The position numbers were made by a program, and so were the translations under genes. Below the pieces are notes generated by a model. It was not told the origin of the DNA. It saw nothing but the letters and a program-made list of their open reading frames with translations, and made no database searches. From NCBI RefSeq assembly GCF_003991565.1, contig NZ_CP032819.1:1984001-2048000 (forward strand): a stretch of 64,000 nucleotides of DNA. The letters run 5' to 3'. Position 1 is the stretch's first letter. Each line of letters starts with the position of its first letter. Positions 53,057-61,423 of this stretch are shown one piece after another. The stretch is from Butyricimonas faecalis. Lineage in GTDB: Bacteria; Bacteroidota; Bacteroidia; Bacteroidales; Marinifilaceae.

Positions 53057-54472
53057 CTATTTCACCATCGCGTGACGATACCCTTTCGTCTTGTTCCAAC
53101 CTCCGCGGGTGAAATCAGGAATCGCCACGGGAGCACTGTTATTCTCTAGCGAAAGAGCTGTCAGCTCACCCAAACAACACCATTCTGCTAAATCGTACAC
53201 GTCCATATCCAACGGTAGTCCGTTCCGTAAACAATATACCAAACGGTAATCCATGATAAAATCCATTCCACCATGTCCCCCGACTTTCTTGGCTTGCTCT
53301 TCCAATTCGATCTGAATCGGGTGTTTATATTTTTCCATCAAAGCCTTCTTCACATTCTCCGGAACAAACCCGTGTGAATTCAAATTCTCATGATCGGGAG
53401 CCACATCCGATGAAACTTGTGTCGGTTTCAAAGCGTATCCCGAAACCGGATACTTGTTGGCGAATCCTTTTGTTCCCGTCAACTGGTACATCCGGCTATA
53501 CGGACGAGGAGAGACCACGTCATGCTGAATCTGGATGGTTTTCCCGTTTTCCGTACGGATCAAGGTGATCGTGTGATCCCCGTTCTTGAAGTCTTTCACC
53601 TCTTCCCCGGTCTTGTTCTTCAAATACTCGGGGGCAGAAACGGCCTTCGTGTCCATACATACCAAGTAATTCATCTTGTCACCCCGGTGAATATCCAGCA
53701 ACTGGCAAGCCGGTCCCATACCGTGAGTAGCATAAACATCTCCCCTGTGTTTCCGGTTATAATCCATACGCCAATTGTTCCAGTAATAAGGCCAGAATTC
53801 CTCCAAATTATGGATATAAGCTCCTTCCACATGCAGGATTTCGCCAAATACCCCTTGTTGTGCCATATTCAACGTCGTCAACTCAAAGAAATCATACACG
53901 CAATTCTCTAACATCATGCAATGTAACTGTTTCTTCTCTGCCATATTAATCAATGCCCAAATCTCCTCCATATTCATGGCGGCAGGCACCTCAATCGCCA
54001 CGTGTTTCCCGTGCTCCATGGCATACAAAGCCATCGGGGTATGATGTAGCCAATCGGTTACAATATACACTAAATCAATATCATCCCGTTCGCAAAGTTG
54101 CTTCCAAGCATCCTCACTCCCGGAATAACCGGCAGCCTCCGGAGCTCCCGCTTTCCTCAAAATACCCTGACATTTCTCCACTTGTTCCGGACGAATATCA
54201 GACAAGGCAACCACCTTCGTTCCGGGAATATGTAAAAACCGCTCCACGGCACCGGGTCCCCGCATTCCCAAACCGATAAACCCAACCCGCACGGTATCCA
54301 GTTTCGGCGTTACTAAATTCACTACATCCTTTTGTCCCGCGGGACGTTCGGGAACAGGTACCTCAATCATTAAACTTTTTTTTGTCTCTTTTTCAGATAC
54401 ACCATTCGTACAGAAACAAATCATCCCGCATAAAACAGCAACCGCGACAAATACAAGAGTCACTTTTTTCAT
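53057..54472 (-). CDS. Gfo/Idh/MocA-family protein, GH109 type (NAD-dependent glycosidase candidate)
   Basis: The 471-residue protein has an N-terminal secretion signal with a Cys near residue 21, so it is exported, perhaps as a lipoprotein. The NAD-binding motif is VGFIGLGMRGPGA. The stretches NRKHRGDVYATHGMGP, GGHGGMDFIMDYRLVYC and NGLPLDMDVYDLAEW resemble GH109 alpha-N-acetylgalactosaminidases, which cleave via NAD-linked redox chemistry. A plain oxidoreductase role cannot be excluded. It stands alone, with repeat-rich DNA on one side and a divergent efflux operon on the other. Confidence 0.8.
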   Translation of the reverse strand: MKKVTLVFVAVAVLCGMICFCTNGVSEKETKKSLMIEVPVPERPAGQKDVVNLVTPKLDTVRVGFIGLGMRGPGAVERFLHIPGTKVVALSDIRPEQVEKCQGILRKAGAPEAAGYSGSEDAWKQLCERDDIDLVYIVTDWLHHTPMALYAMEHGKHVAIEVPAAMNMEEIWALINMAEKKQLHCMMLENCVYDFFELTTLNMAQQGVFGEILHVEGAYIHNLEEFWPYYWNNWRMDYNRKHRGDVYATHGMGPACQLLDIHRGDKMNYLVCMDTKAVSAPEYLKNKTGEEVKDFKNGDHTITLIRTENGKTIQIQHDVVSPRPYSRMYQLTGTKGFANKYPVSGYALKPTQVSSDVAPDHENLNSHGFVPENVKKALMEKYKHPIQIELEEQAKKVGGHGGMDFIMDYRLVYCLRNGLPLDMDVYDLAEWCCLGELTALSLENNSAPVAIPDFTRGGWNKTKGYRHAMVK

Positions 54473-54679
54473 AAATTTGTTAGATTAGAATTTTACACAA
54501 AACACAACTTTCTCATAATTCCGTCCTAAAGTAATGAATAAATTCATAAAAATCAAGGTAAACGAAAGTATAACGATGACATAGCCCAAAGTTTACGAAG
54601 CTCTCCCCCCAAAATAATACCCTCTCGTCGAGAAAAAACACTTATTCATCGAGAAAAAAAATCTCAACATCTAAATTAA

Positions 54680-54710
54680 TTGTATTCGCTTTCAACACCT
54701 TATATCTTTG
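54680..54710 (+). promoter_or_regulatory. Promoter of the TolC-MacAB-type efflux operon
   Basis: TTG (54680-54682) and TATCTTTG (54703-54710) are 20 bases apart, matching the Bacteroidetes consensus layout, 24 bases before the tolC-like start codon. Confidence 0.6.
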
Positions 54711-54734
54711 TAAAAAGCAAAAAAAGAAAACAAG

Positions 54735-56066
54735 ATGAATATACAAACGAACATTGCAACCATCCTTTTTATAATCATTCCGTCCTTAGTGGGCTTTTCA
54801 CAGGAAAAGCCCACTTCTTCCTGGAATTTGAAGGATTGTATCGATTATGCCCGGAAAAATAACATCCAGGTGCAATCGGCAAAAGTAACGCAACAAAGCG
54901 CTAACGTGGATTTGTTACAGGCGAAAGCACAACTTTTTCCCTCGTTGACATTCAGTAGTTCTCAAGGTTGGGGACACCAAAAAACAGAACAAACAAATGG
55001 TACATTTAAATCACAGAGCGCCTACACGGGTAGTTACACCCTAAACGGGGGACTGACGATTTACAACGGAGGCAAATTAACCCGCTCCATCCGTCAACAA
55101 CAAATCACGAACACGGCACAGGAGTATCAGGTAAACATGGCTGAGAACGACATTGAAATTGCCGTCACAGAGGCCTACCTGCAAATACTTTACGCGAATG
55201 AATCGCTAAAAACCAACCGGCAAACGTTGGAAACCTCTGCCGCCCAGTTGGCACGTTCCAAAGAATTACTGGCTGCCGGTTCAATTGCTGCCAGCGATTA
55301 CGCCCAAATTGAAGCACAATACAGCAACGATCAGTACAACGTGACAATGGCAGAGAATACTCTCACTTTAAATAAATTACAACTAAAACAATTATTGGAA
55401 TTGGAACCAACGGATAGTTTTGAAGTCTATTTCCCGGAACTGGAGGATACCCAGGTACTCACCCCGGCGCCCTCCCTCATGGAAGTTTATCAGGTAGCCC
55501 TAGAAACTATGCCGGAGATGAAGAATAGCCAGTTAAACGTGGAATCATCCCAGTTGGAAGAAAAGATTGCGGCAGGTGATCGTTTACCCAACATTTCACT
55601 TAGCGCATCCGTGGGGACGAATCATGACTCGAAATCAGACCACTCTTTTTCAAAGCAACTAAATAATCGACTAAACGAGAATGTGGGGATCAATATCAGT
55701 ATCCCCATTTCTAAAAATCGCCAGGTTAAATCAGCTGTTGAAAAAGCAAAATTACAAACGGAAACAGCCCGTCTGGAAGAATTGAATACCCGCAAGGAAT
55801 TGTGGAAAACGGTAGAGACTCTCCACCAGAATGTAATCTCAGCGCAAAGCAGATATGTGGCAGCCACGAACAGCGTGAAATCGGCCTCGATGAGTTATAA
55901 CCTCGTTCAAGAACAATTCAATGCCGGCATGAAAAATACGGTGGAACTGCTCACGGAGAAGAACAATTATCTTTCGGCTTTGCAGGAACAGATTCAAGCA
56001 AAGTTCGAGGCGATTCTTTCACTCAAGCTACTCAATTTCTACCGCAATCAACCTATCGAAATCTAA
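54735..56066 (+). CDS. TolC-family outer-membrane efflux protein
   Basis: The 443-residue protein has a signal peptide and the OEP repeats: WNLKDCIDYARKNNIQVQSA at the start of the mature protein and matching coiled-coil helices in each half. It should form the trimeric outer-membrane channel for the MacA/MacB-like parts encoded next. It begins an operon of four exporter genes. Confidence 0.9.
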   Translation: MNIQTNIATILFIIIPSLVGFSQEKPTSSWNLKDCIDYARKNNIQVQSAKVTQQSANVDLLQAKAQLFPSLTFSSSQGWGHQKTEQTNGTFKSQSAYTGSYTLNGGLTIYNGGKLTRSIRQQQITNTAQEYQVNMAENDIEIAVTEAYLQILYANESLKTNRQTLETSAAQLARSKELLAAGSIAASDYAQIEAQYSNDQYNVTMAENTLTLNKLQLKQLLELEPTDSFEVYFPELEDTQVLTPAPSLMEVYQVALETMPEMKNSQLNVESSQLEEKIAAGDRLPNISLSASVGTNHDSKSDHSFSKQLNNRLNENVGINISIPISKNRQVKSAVEKAKLQTETARLEELNTRKELWKTVETLHQNVISAQSRYVAATNSVKSASMSYNLVQEQFNAGMKNTVELLTEKNNYLSALQEQIQAKFEAILSLKLLNFYRNQPIEI

Positions 56067-56091
56067 TGTAAAATATTAATTATAGAACAAC

Positions 56092-57261
56092 ATGAAAAAG
56101 ATTGTTACCATAATCATCATCATAGCCGTTATTGTCGGGGCCTTTTTCTTCTTCCGTTCGGGAGATAAAAAAGTGATAGCGTACGAGACTGTCGAACTGA
56201 AAAAAGGCTCCATCAATAACACGGTGACTGCCACGGGAACGATAGAGCCAATCACCAAAGTAGACGTGGGTACTCAAGTTTCCGGAACGATTTCACACAT
56301 TTACGCGGATTACAATTCTGTCGTGAAAAAAGGACAATTACTCGCCGAACTAGACAGGAAACTACTGGAAGCCGAACTGAGATCCGAAATGGCGAATCTA
56401 AAATCAAGCAAAAGTGAATTCGAATACCAGGATAAAAACTTCAAACGCCTGCGCCAGTTACATGAAAAAAATTTAATTAGCGAAACAGAATACGAAGAAG
56501 CATTATACTTGTACGAGAAAGCACAACAAGCTTACGAAAAAGCACAAGCCACGCTGGTAAAAGCACAATCAAATCTTGAATATGCCACAATTTACTCGCC
56601 AATCGATGGCGTAGTTTTATCCAGAGAAGTGGAAGAGGGACAAACGGTTGCCGCCAGTTTCGAAACCCCGACCATGTTCACGATTGCTAACGATTTGCGT
56701 AAGATGCAAGTAATCGCTAACGTGGACGAGGCCGACATCGGTCAGGTGCTCGAAGGGCAACGCGTAACGTTCACGGTTGACGCTTTCCCGGATGACACGT
56801 TCGAGGGAGACGTGACTCAGGTACGATTGAATCCGACCACAGAGTCTAACGTGGTAACTTATGAGGTAGTTATTGATGCCCCGAATCCCGAATTAAAACT
56901 GAAACCGGGACTGACCGCAAATATCACGGTTTACACGATGGAGAAAAACGACATTCTGCTAGCCCCGTTAAAAGCTTTCCGCTTTACCCCGGAAACTGAC
57001 CCAGCAAATCCGCAAACCCCACAAGTTCCACAAGCAGGAAGAGGAGAAAAAGTGGTTTGGTTGCAAACGGCAGAAGGCATTGTTCCCAAAGTGATCAAAG
57101 TGGGGGTCAGCGACGGAATATACACGGAAGTGAAAGAGGGGATACAGGAAGGTTCCCGCCTAATCGTGGGTATTGAACGCGGTAAAAAGATAGCCCCTCA
57201 AGGAGGTAGCGAGGAATCCAATCCGTTCATGCCACCGCGTCCGGGACAAAAGAAAAAATAA
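56092..57261 (+). CDS. MacA-like periplasmic adaptor protein
   Basis: The 389-residue protein has one N-terminal membrane anchor (IVTIIIIIAVIVGAFFFF), a lipoyl-like half (TGTIEPITKVDVGTQVSGTI), a helical hairpin (about 100-165), and the second lipoyl-like and barrel parts with VVLSREVEEGQTVAASFETP. It links the inner-membrane ABC part with the TolC-like channel. It starts 26 bases after the tolC-like gene. Confidence 0.9.
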   Translation: MKKIVTIIIIIAVIVGAFFFFRSGDKKVIAYETVELKKGSINNTVTATGTIEPITKVDVGTQVSGTISHIYADYNSVVKKGQLLAELDRKLLEAELRSEMANLKSSKSEFEYQDKNFKRLRQLHEKNLISETEYEEALYLYEKAQQAYEKAQATLVKAQSNLEYATIYSPIDGVVLSREVEEGQTVAASFETPTMFTIANDLRKMQVIANVDEADIGQVLEGQRVTFTVDAFPDDTFEGDVTQVRLNPTTESNVVTYEVVIDAPNPELKLKPGLTANITVYTMEKNDILLAPLKAFRFTPETDPANPQTPQVPQAGRGEKVVWLQTAEGIVPKVIKVGVSDGIYTEVKEGIQEGSRLIVGIERGKKIAPQGGSEESNPFMPPRPGQKKK

Positions 57262-57282
57262 TCATCGTATAAGTTTGAAATC

Positions 57283-58026
57283 ATGGCAAATGATATTATA
57301 AAAATAGAAAACCTGAGGAGGGATTTTAAGGTCGGATCTGAAACCGTTCATGCTTTGCGCGGTATATCATTCTCGATCCGTGCCGGAGAGTTCGTGACGA
57401 TAATGGGTACGAGTGGTTCCGGGAAATCCACCTTGCTCAATATCCTCGGATGTCTCGACACACCCACCTCGGGGGACTATTATCTCGATGGGATTGCAGT
57501 CCGGGATATGGGGAAAAATGACAGGGCCACACTGAGAAATCGCAAGATCGGATTCGTGTTCCAATCATACAATCTGTTACCCAAAACGACAGCCTTGGAA
57601 AATGTGGAATTACCGTTACTTTACAACCCAGCCGTTTCATCCCGGGAGCGTCGGGAAAAAGCGATGGAAGCTTTAAAAGCCGTGGGTCTAAGCGACCGGA
57701 TCAATCATCGTTCCAATCAGATGTCCGGAGGACAGCAACAACGTGTTGCCATCGCCCGGGCGATCGTAAACGACCCGGTGATCCTGCTTGCCGACGAGGC
57801 TACGGGAAACTTGGACTCCCGTACTTCCTTTGAAATTCTCACGCTCTTTCAACGCCTTCACGCAGAAGGAAGAACCATTATATTCGTAACCCATAATCCC
57901 GAAATTGCCCAGTTCAGTAGTCGAAATATCGTTCTGCGGGATGGTCACATCACGGAAGACACGGTTAACCCAAACGTGGCCTCGGCCAAAAAAGTACTGG
58001 ATTCGCTACCGAAGGAGAATGATTAA
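57283..58026 (+). CDS. MacB-type ABC transporter ATP-binding protein
   Basis: The 247-residue ATPase has Walker A GTSGSGKST, the signature MSGGQQQRVAIARA and Walker B VILLADEATGNLDS, of the LolD/MacB subfamily. It is separate from its permease, unlike Escherichia coli MacB, where the two are fused. It powers the exporter through ATP hydrolysis. Confidence 0.93.
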   Translation: MANDIIKIENLRRDFKVGSETVHALRGISFSIRAGEFVTIMGTSGSGKSTLLNILGCLDTPTSGDYYLDGIAVRDMGKNDRATLRNRKIGFVFQSYNLLPKTTALENVELPLLYNPAVSSRERREKAMEALKAVGLSDRINHRSNQMSGGQQQRVAIARAIVNDPVILLADEATGNLDSRTSFEILTLFQRLHAEGRTIIFVTHNPEIAQFSSRNIVLRDGHITEDTVNPNVASAKKVLDSLPKEND

Positions 58027-58120
58027 AATGTAGAATTTAAAATTTAGAATTTAGTATGAATTGTTACCTGAAAGTGAGAGGTGGTTCAATCTAAAATCTA
58101 ACATCATAAATCTAAAATTA
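58027..58120. repeat. AT-rich repeats between ATPase and permease genes
   Basis: TAGAATTTAAAATTTAGAAT on the left and TCTAAAATCTAACATCATAA, AATCTAAAATT on the right form a direct and partly inverted array similar to those at 1622-1660 and 33505-33600. Confidence 0.4.
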
Positions 58121-58124
58121 ACAC

Positions 58125-59345
58125 ATGAACTACGCAAATTTAATACGAATAGCTTTACGAGCCTTGGCTAACAACAAGTTTCGGGGATTTCTGACCATGT
58201 TGGGAATCATTATCGGGGTTGGATCCGTGATTTCCATGCTGGCTATCGGGCAAGGTTCAAAACGTAGCATTCGTGACCAAATATCGGAGATGGGGTCCAA
58301 CATGATCATGATCCATCCCGGGAACGGGAAGTTCGGGGGCGTCCGTCAAAGTGCCAGCAGTATGCAGACACTGAAACTGGAGGATTACGAGGCGATCGTT
58401 CGTGACGTGGACTTGATAGACAAATGTACCCCTTCCGTCAATTCAAGCGGTCAGGTGATATACGGAGCCAATAATGCCCCGACAACTATCTATGGAGTAA
58501 ATCAAGATTATCTTGACATCCGGAAGTTCAGCGTGGGAGAAGGCGAAATGTTCACGGATCACGACATCAAAACTTCGGCAAAAGTATGTATCGTGGGACA
58601 AACCGTTGTCGATAACCTATTCACGAAAGGAGAAGAACCGCTGGGAAAGACCATCCGGTTCAACAAAACTCCTTTCCGAATTATCGGGGTCTTAACCCCC
58701 AAAGGATATAACTCCATGGGACAAGATCAGGATGATATGATTATCGCACCCTATACCACGATCCAGAAACGCCTGTTGGCCATCACCTATATTCAAGGAA
58801 TATTCGCTTCGGCCGTCACGGAGGACGATTCGGAAGAGGCTATCGAGGAAATATCTGCTATCCTACGTCAGAATCACAAAATAGCCGCGGGGGATGAAGA
58901 CGATTTTCACGTGCGCTCGCAAGAAGAACTCAGCTCCATGATGAGCACGACAACCGACTTGATGACCGTGCTGTTAGCCTGTATTGCCGGTATATCATTG
59001 CTTGTCGGTGGTATCGGAATCATGAACATCATGTACGTGTCTGTCACCGAACGAACCCGGGAGATCGGTCTCCGTATGTCTATCGGGGCAAAAGGACGAC
59101 ATATTCTATTCCAATTCCTTATCGAGGCGGTCATTATCAGCGTCACGGGAGGTATTATCGGGGTATTCCTTGGAATCGGTTCATCACTTATTATTAAATA
59201 CGTTATCGGATGGCCCGTATACATTCAGATGTATTCTGTCGTGCTTTCCTTCCTGGTCTGCACAGTTACCGGAATATTCTTTGGCTGGTATCCGGCACAA
59301 AAGGCATCCCAGCTAAACCCGATTGATGCAATACGATACGAATAG
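58125..59345 (+). CDS. MacB-type ABC transporter permease
   Basis: The 406-residue inner-membrane protein has four membrane segments. The first (FLTMLGIIIGVGSVISMLAI) is followed by a large periplasmic MacB core domain (about 45-270), then three C-terminal FtsX segments with NIMYVSVTERTREIGLRMSI. It uses mechanotransmission rather than transport through the membrane in known members. It probably exports a peptide or small molecule; the substrate is unknown. Confidence 0.92.
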   Translation: MNYANLIRIALRALANNKFRGFLTMLGIIIGVGSVISMLAIGQGSKRSIRDQISEMGSNMIMIHPGNGKFGGVRQSASSMQTLKLEDYEAIVRDVDLIDKCTPSVNSSGQVIYGANNAPTTIYGVNQDYLDIRKFSVGEGEMFTDHDIKTSAKVCIVGQTVVDNLFTKGEEPLGKTIRFNKTPFRIIGVLTPKGYNSMGQDQDDMIIAPYTTIQKRLLAITYIQGIFASAVTEDDSEEAIEEISAILRQNHKIAAGDEDDFHVRSQEELSSMMSTTTDLMTVLLACIAGISLLVGGIGIMNIMYVSVTERTREIGLRMSIGAKGRHILFQFLIEAVIISVTGGIIGVFLGIGSSLIIKYVIGWPVYIQMYSVVLSFLVCTVTGIFFGWYPAQKASQLNPIDAIRYE

Positions 59346-59347
59346 AT

Positions 59348-59439
59348 TGCCGGGAAATCCGGCAGTTATAGGCTGCAAGTTTACAAGTTACCGGTTCGAC
59401 AGAACTTCTTCCATAAACTTGTAACTTGCAAGCCTATAA
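59348..59439 (+). terminator. Hairpins and long inverted repeat after the exporter operon
   Basis: TGCCGG-GAAAT-CCGGCA (59348-59364) is followed by a longer inverted repeat: TTATAGGCTGCAAGTTTACA from 59366 faces its near complement ending about 59439. Together they may end the exporter transcript before the regulator promoter. Confidence 0.5.
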
Positions 59440-59454
59440 CTTGTAACTTTTTAT

Positions 59455-59462
59455 TACCTTTG
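59455..59462 (+). promoter_or_regulatory. -7 promoter element for the LytS/LytTR pair
   Basis: TACCTTTG matches TAnnTTTG. Transcription would start near 59469, so the earlier in-frame TTG at 59460 cannot be the start codon; ATG 59484 is preferred. Confidence 0.5.
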
Positions 59463-59483
59463 CAAGTGGAGAAAGATGATATA

Positions 59484-60548
59484 ATGCAAAAGACTAGAAA
59501 CAAGAAGATATTAACGGGAGCTATCCATGTGCTTGGATGGGGTATATTCTTTGCTCTTCCCTTTTTCTTCTATCGCGGAGAAGGTGTTTCGATTACCTTG
59601 AATAGATATTTGGGGTATTGTTTTGTCCCGTTAAGTTGCCTTATTATATTTTACACTAATTTCCTCTGGCTGATCGAACGACAACTTTTCCGCCGAAAAG
59701 TATCAACATTCATTTTAAGTAATATCGTTCTCGTGATGCTTTTGGGAGTCAGCCTTCATTTCTGGCAGGACTTTCACCGGAAACATTTGTCAGAACCCGT
59801 TCCAGAAACCATGAAAGAATTACAGGCTTCCTTACCGAAACCTCCCCGATACGTGTTTATCGCCCGGGACATGATGCTCATGGCACTGACTGTCGCCCTT
59901 AGCGTGGCGATCAAAATGACCGGAGGATGGTATGAAACAGAGAACGAGAAGCAAGAACTAAAGAAGGCACAGGCCGAGGCAGAACTTCAAAACTTAAAGA
60001 GCCAACTGAATCCGCACTTTTTATTCAACACGTTAAATAATATCTACTCGCTTATCGCTATCAACCAAGACAAGGCCCAGTATGCCGTCCATGATCTCAG
60101 CCGTATGCTGCGTCACGTCTTATACGAGAACAACCAGCATTTCGTGTTGGTAGATAAAGAATTCGAGTTCATGAAAAGCTATATCGAGCTAATGAGCCTC
60201 CGCTTGCCCAAGAGTACACGACTGGAAGTTTCCATCCCGGAAAGAGGCAACGGGGCCATGATTGCCCCGCTCTTGTTTATCCCTCTGATCGAAAACGCAT
60301 TTAAACATGGGGTTAGCAGCACGCAAGAATCATTTATCAACATCAAATTCGAATTACAGGGAAATAACCGGCTTAACTGTCTCGTGGAGAACAGTAACTA
60401 TCCGAAAAAAGATAATGACCGGAGTGGTTCCGGTATCGGGTTAACGAACTTAAAACGCCGTCTGGAATTACTCTACCCGGGAAAATATATTTTTAAAGCA
60501 GAAACCCTTAACGACCGATTTATCACGGAACTACTTATTCAACTTTAA
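59484..60548 (+). CDS. LytS/YehU-type sensor histidine kinase
   Basis: The protein has four membrane segments in its first 165 residues, then a His-kinase domain with the phosphoacceptor region LKSQLNPHFLFNTLNNIYSL and an ATPase part (FIPLIENAFKHGV and GSGIGLTNLKRRLELLYPG). It has no periplasmic sensor domain of note. It signals to the LytTR regulator encoded 11 bases downstream. Position after the exporter operon suggests it may control that exporter. Confidence 0.9.
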   Translation: MQKTRNKKILTGAIHVLGWGIFFALPFFFYRGEGVSITLNRYLGYCFVPLSCLIIFYTNFLWLIERQLFRRKVSTFILSNIVLVMLLGVSLHFWQDFHRKHLSEPVPETMKELQASLPKPPRYVFIARDMMLMALTVALSVAIKMTGGWYETENEKQELKKAQAEAELQNLKSQLNPHFLFNTLNNIYSLIAINQDKAQYAVHDLSRMLRHVLYENNQHFVLVDKEFEFMKSYIELMSLRLPKSTRLEVSIPERGNGAMIAPLLFIPLIENAFKHGVSSTQESFINIKFELQGNNRLNCLVENSNYPKKDNDRSGSGIGLTNLKRRLELLYPGKYIFKAETLNDRFITELLIQL

Positions 60549-60559
60549 AACGAAAGGAT

Positions 60560-61276
60560 ATGACTCTGAATTGCCTCATCGTGGATGATGAACCGTTAGC
60601 CTTGGATTTGTTAGAGAGTTACGTGAGCCGAACTCCGTTCCTACATTTGGTCGCACAATGCGATAGTGCCGTGAAAGCGCTTTCCGTCATAGAGGAAGAG
60701 CCGATAGATCTGGTTTTTCTAGATATCCAGATGCCCGAACTCAACGGGTTAGAACTGTCCCGGCTCGTGGGCAACAAAGTGAAAATCATATTCACCACCG
60801 CTTTCGAACAGTACGCACTGGAAGGCTTTCGGGTTGATGCGCTAGACTATCTGCTGAAACCATTCAACTACACGGAATTTCTCCGGGCAGCCACGAAGGC
60901 CTTACGGTGGATCGAGATGAGCCGGGCAGAGAACGTTTCCGCTAATGTGCCGGATTCTATTTTCGTGAAAAGCGACTACAAACTGATTCAAATCCAGTTG
61001 AAAGACATTCTCTACATCGAAGGTTTGAAGGATTACATTCGCATCCAAACCGAAGATAAGGAGGGCGGCATCCTCACGCTGATGAGCATGAAGAGTATCG
61101 AGGATCATCTTCCCGGGGATATATTCATCCGGGTACACCGTTCCTATATCGTCAATATCAATAAAATTAAAACCATCGAACGTAATCGCATCGTGTTCGG
61201 AAAACTCTATATCCCTATTTCTGATTCTTACAAGGAACGTTTCATGGAATTACTGGATAAACGAGCAATTAATTGA
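60560..61276 (+). CDS. LytTR-family response regulator
   Basis: The 238-residue protein has a receiver domain with the acidic pair in LIVDDEPLALD and the phosphoacceptor Asp55 in FLDIQMPELNG. A LytTR DNA-binding domain follows from about residue 133 (VKSDYKLIQIQLKDILYIEG, then IRVHRSYIVNINKI). It forms a pair with the LytS-type kinase and should bind promoter DNA, perhaps that of the preceding exporter operon. Confidence 0.93.
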   Translation: MTLNCLIVDDEPLALDLLESYVSRTPFLHLVAQCDSAVKALSVIEEEPIDLVFLDIQMPELNGLELSRLVGNKVKIIFTTAFEQYALEGFRVDALDYLLKPFNYTEFLRAATKALRWIEMSRAENVSANVPDSIFVKSDYKLIQIQLKDILYIEGLKDYIRIQTEDKEGGILTLMSMKSIEDHLPGDIFIRVHRSYIVNINKIKTIERNRIVFGKLYIPISDSYKERFMELLDKRAIN

Positions 61277-61302
61277 AAATTGAAAATTGAAAATTGAAAA
61301 TT
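61270..61302 (+). repeat. Heptamer direct repeat (AATTGAA), left arm
   Basis: Four to five tandem copies of AATTGAA run from the end of the LytTR gene into the purM promoter region. The exact inverse array stands at 61391-61420. Confidence 0.7.
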
Positions 61303-61307
61303 ATATC

Positions 61308-61315
61308 TACCTTTG
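61308..61315 (+). promoter_or_regulatory. -7 promoter element for purM
   Basis: TACCTTTG matches TAnnTTTG. The leader of about 100 bases contains the right-arm heptamer array. Confidence 0.5.
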
Positions 61316-61390
61316 CGCAGAGATAATAAGTCAGTGCTAACATCAAGATAATTTGAACGATTGAATTTGAATATGCACAAAAAGCATTCA

Positions 61391-61420
61391 TTTTCAATTT
61401 TCAATTTTCAATTTTCAATT
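61391..61420 (+). repeat. Heptamer direct repeat (TTCAATT), right arm
   Basis: Tandem TTTTCAA units end four bases before the purM ATG at 61424. They are complementary to 61270-61302, so a hairpin of about 30 bp could form in DNA across the promoter. Confidence 0.7.
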
Positions 61421-61423
61421 GTT

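Noticed and set aside
59460..59483. A TTG start for the LytS-type kinase
   Set aside because: It lies inside the -7 element and before the predicted transcript start.
61361..61423. A longer N-terminus for purM
   Set aside because: The extra residues only translate the heptamer repeat; ATG 61424 gives the conserved start.
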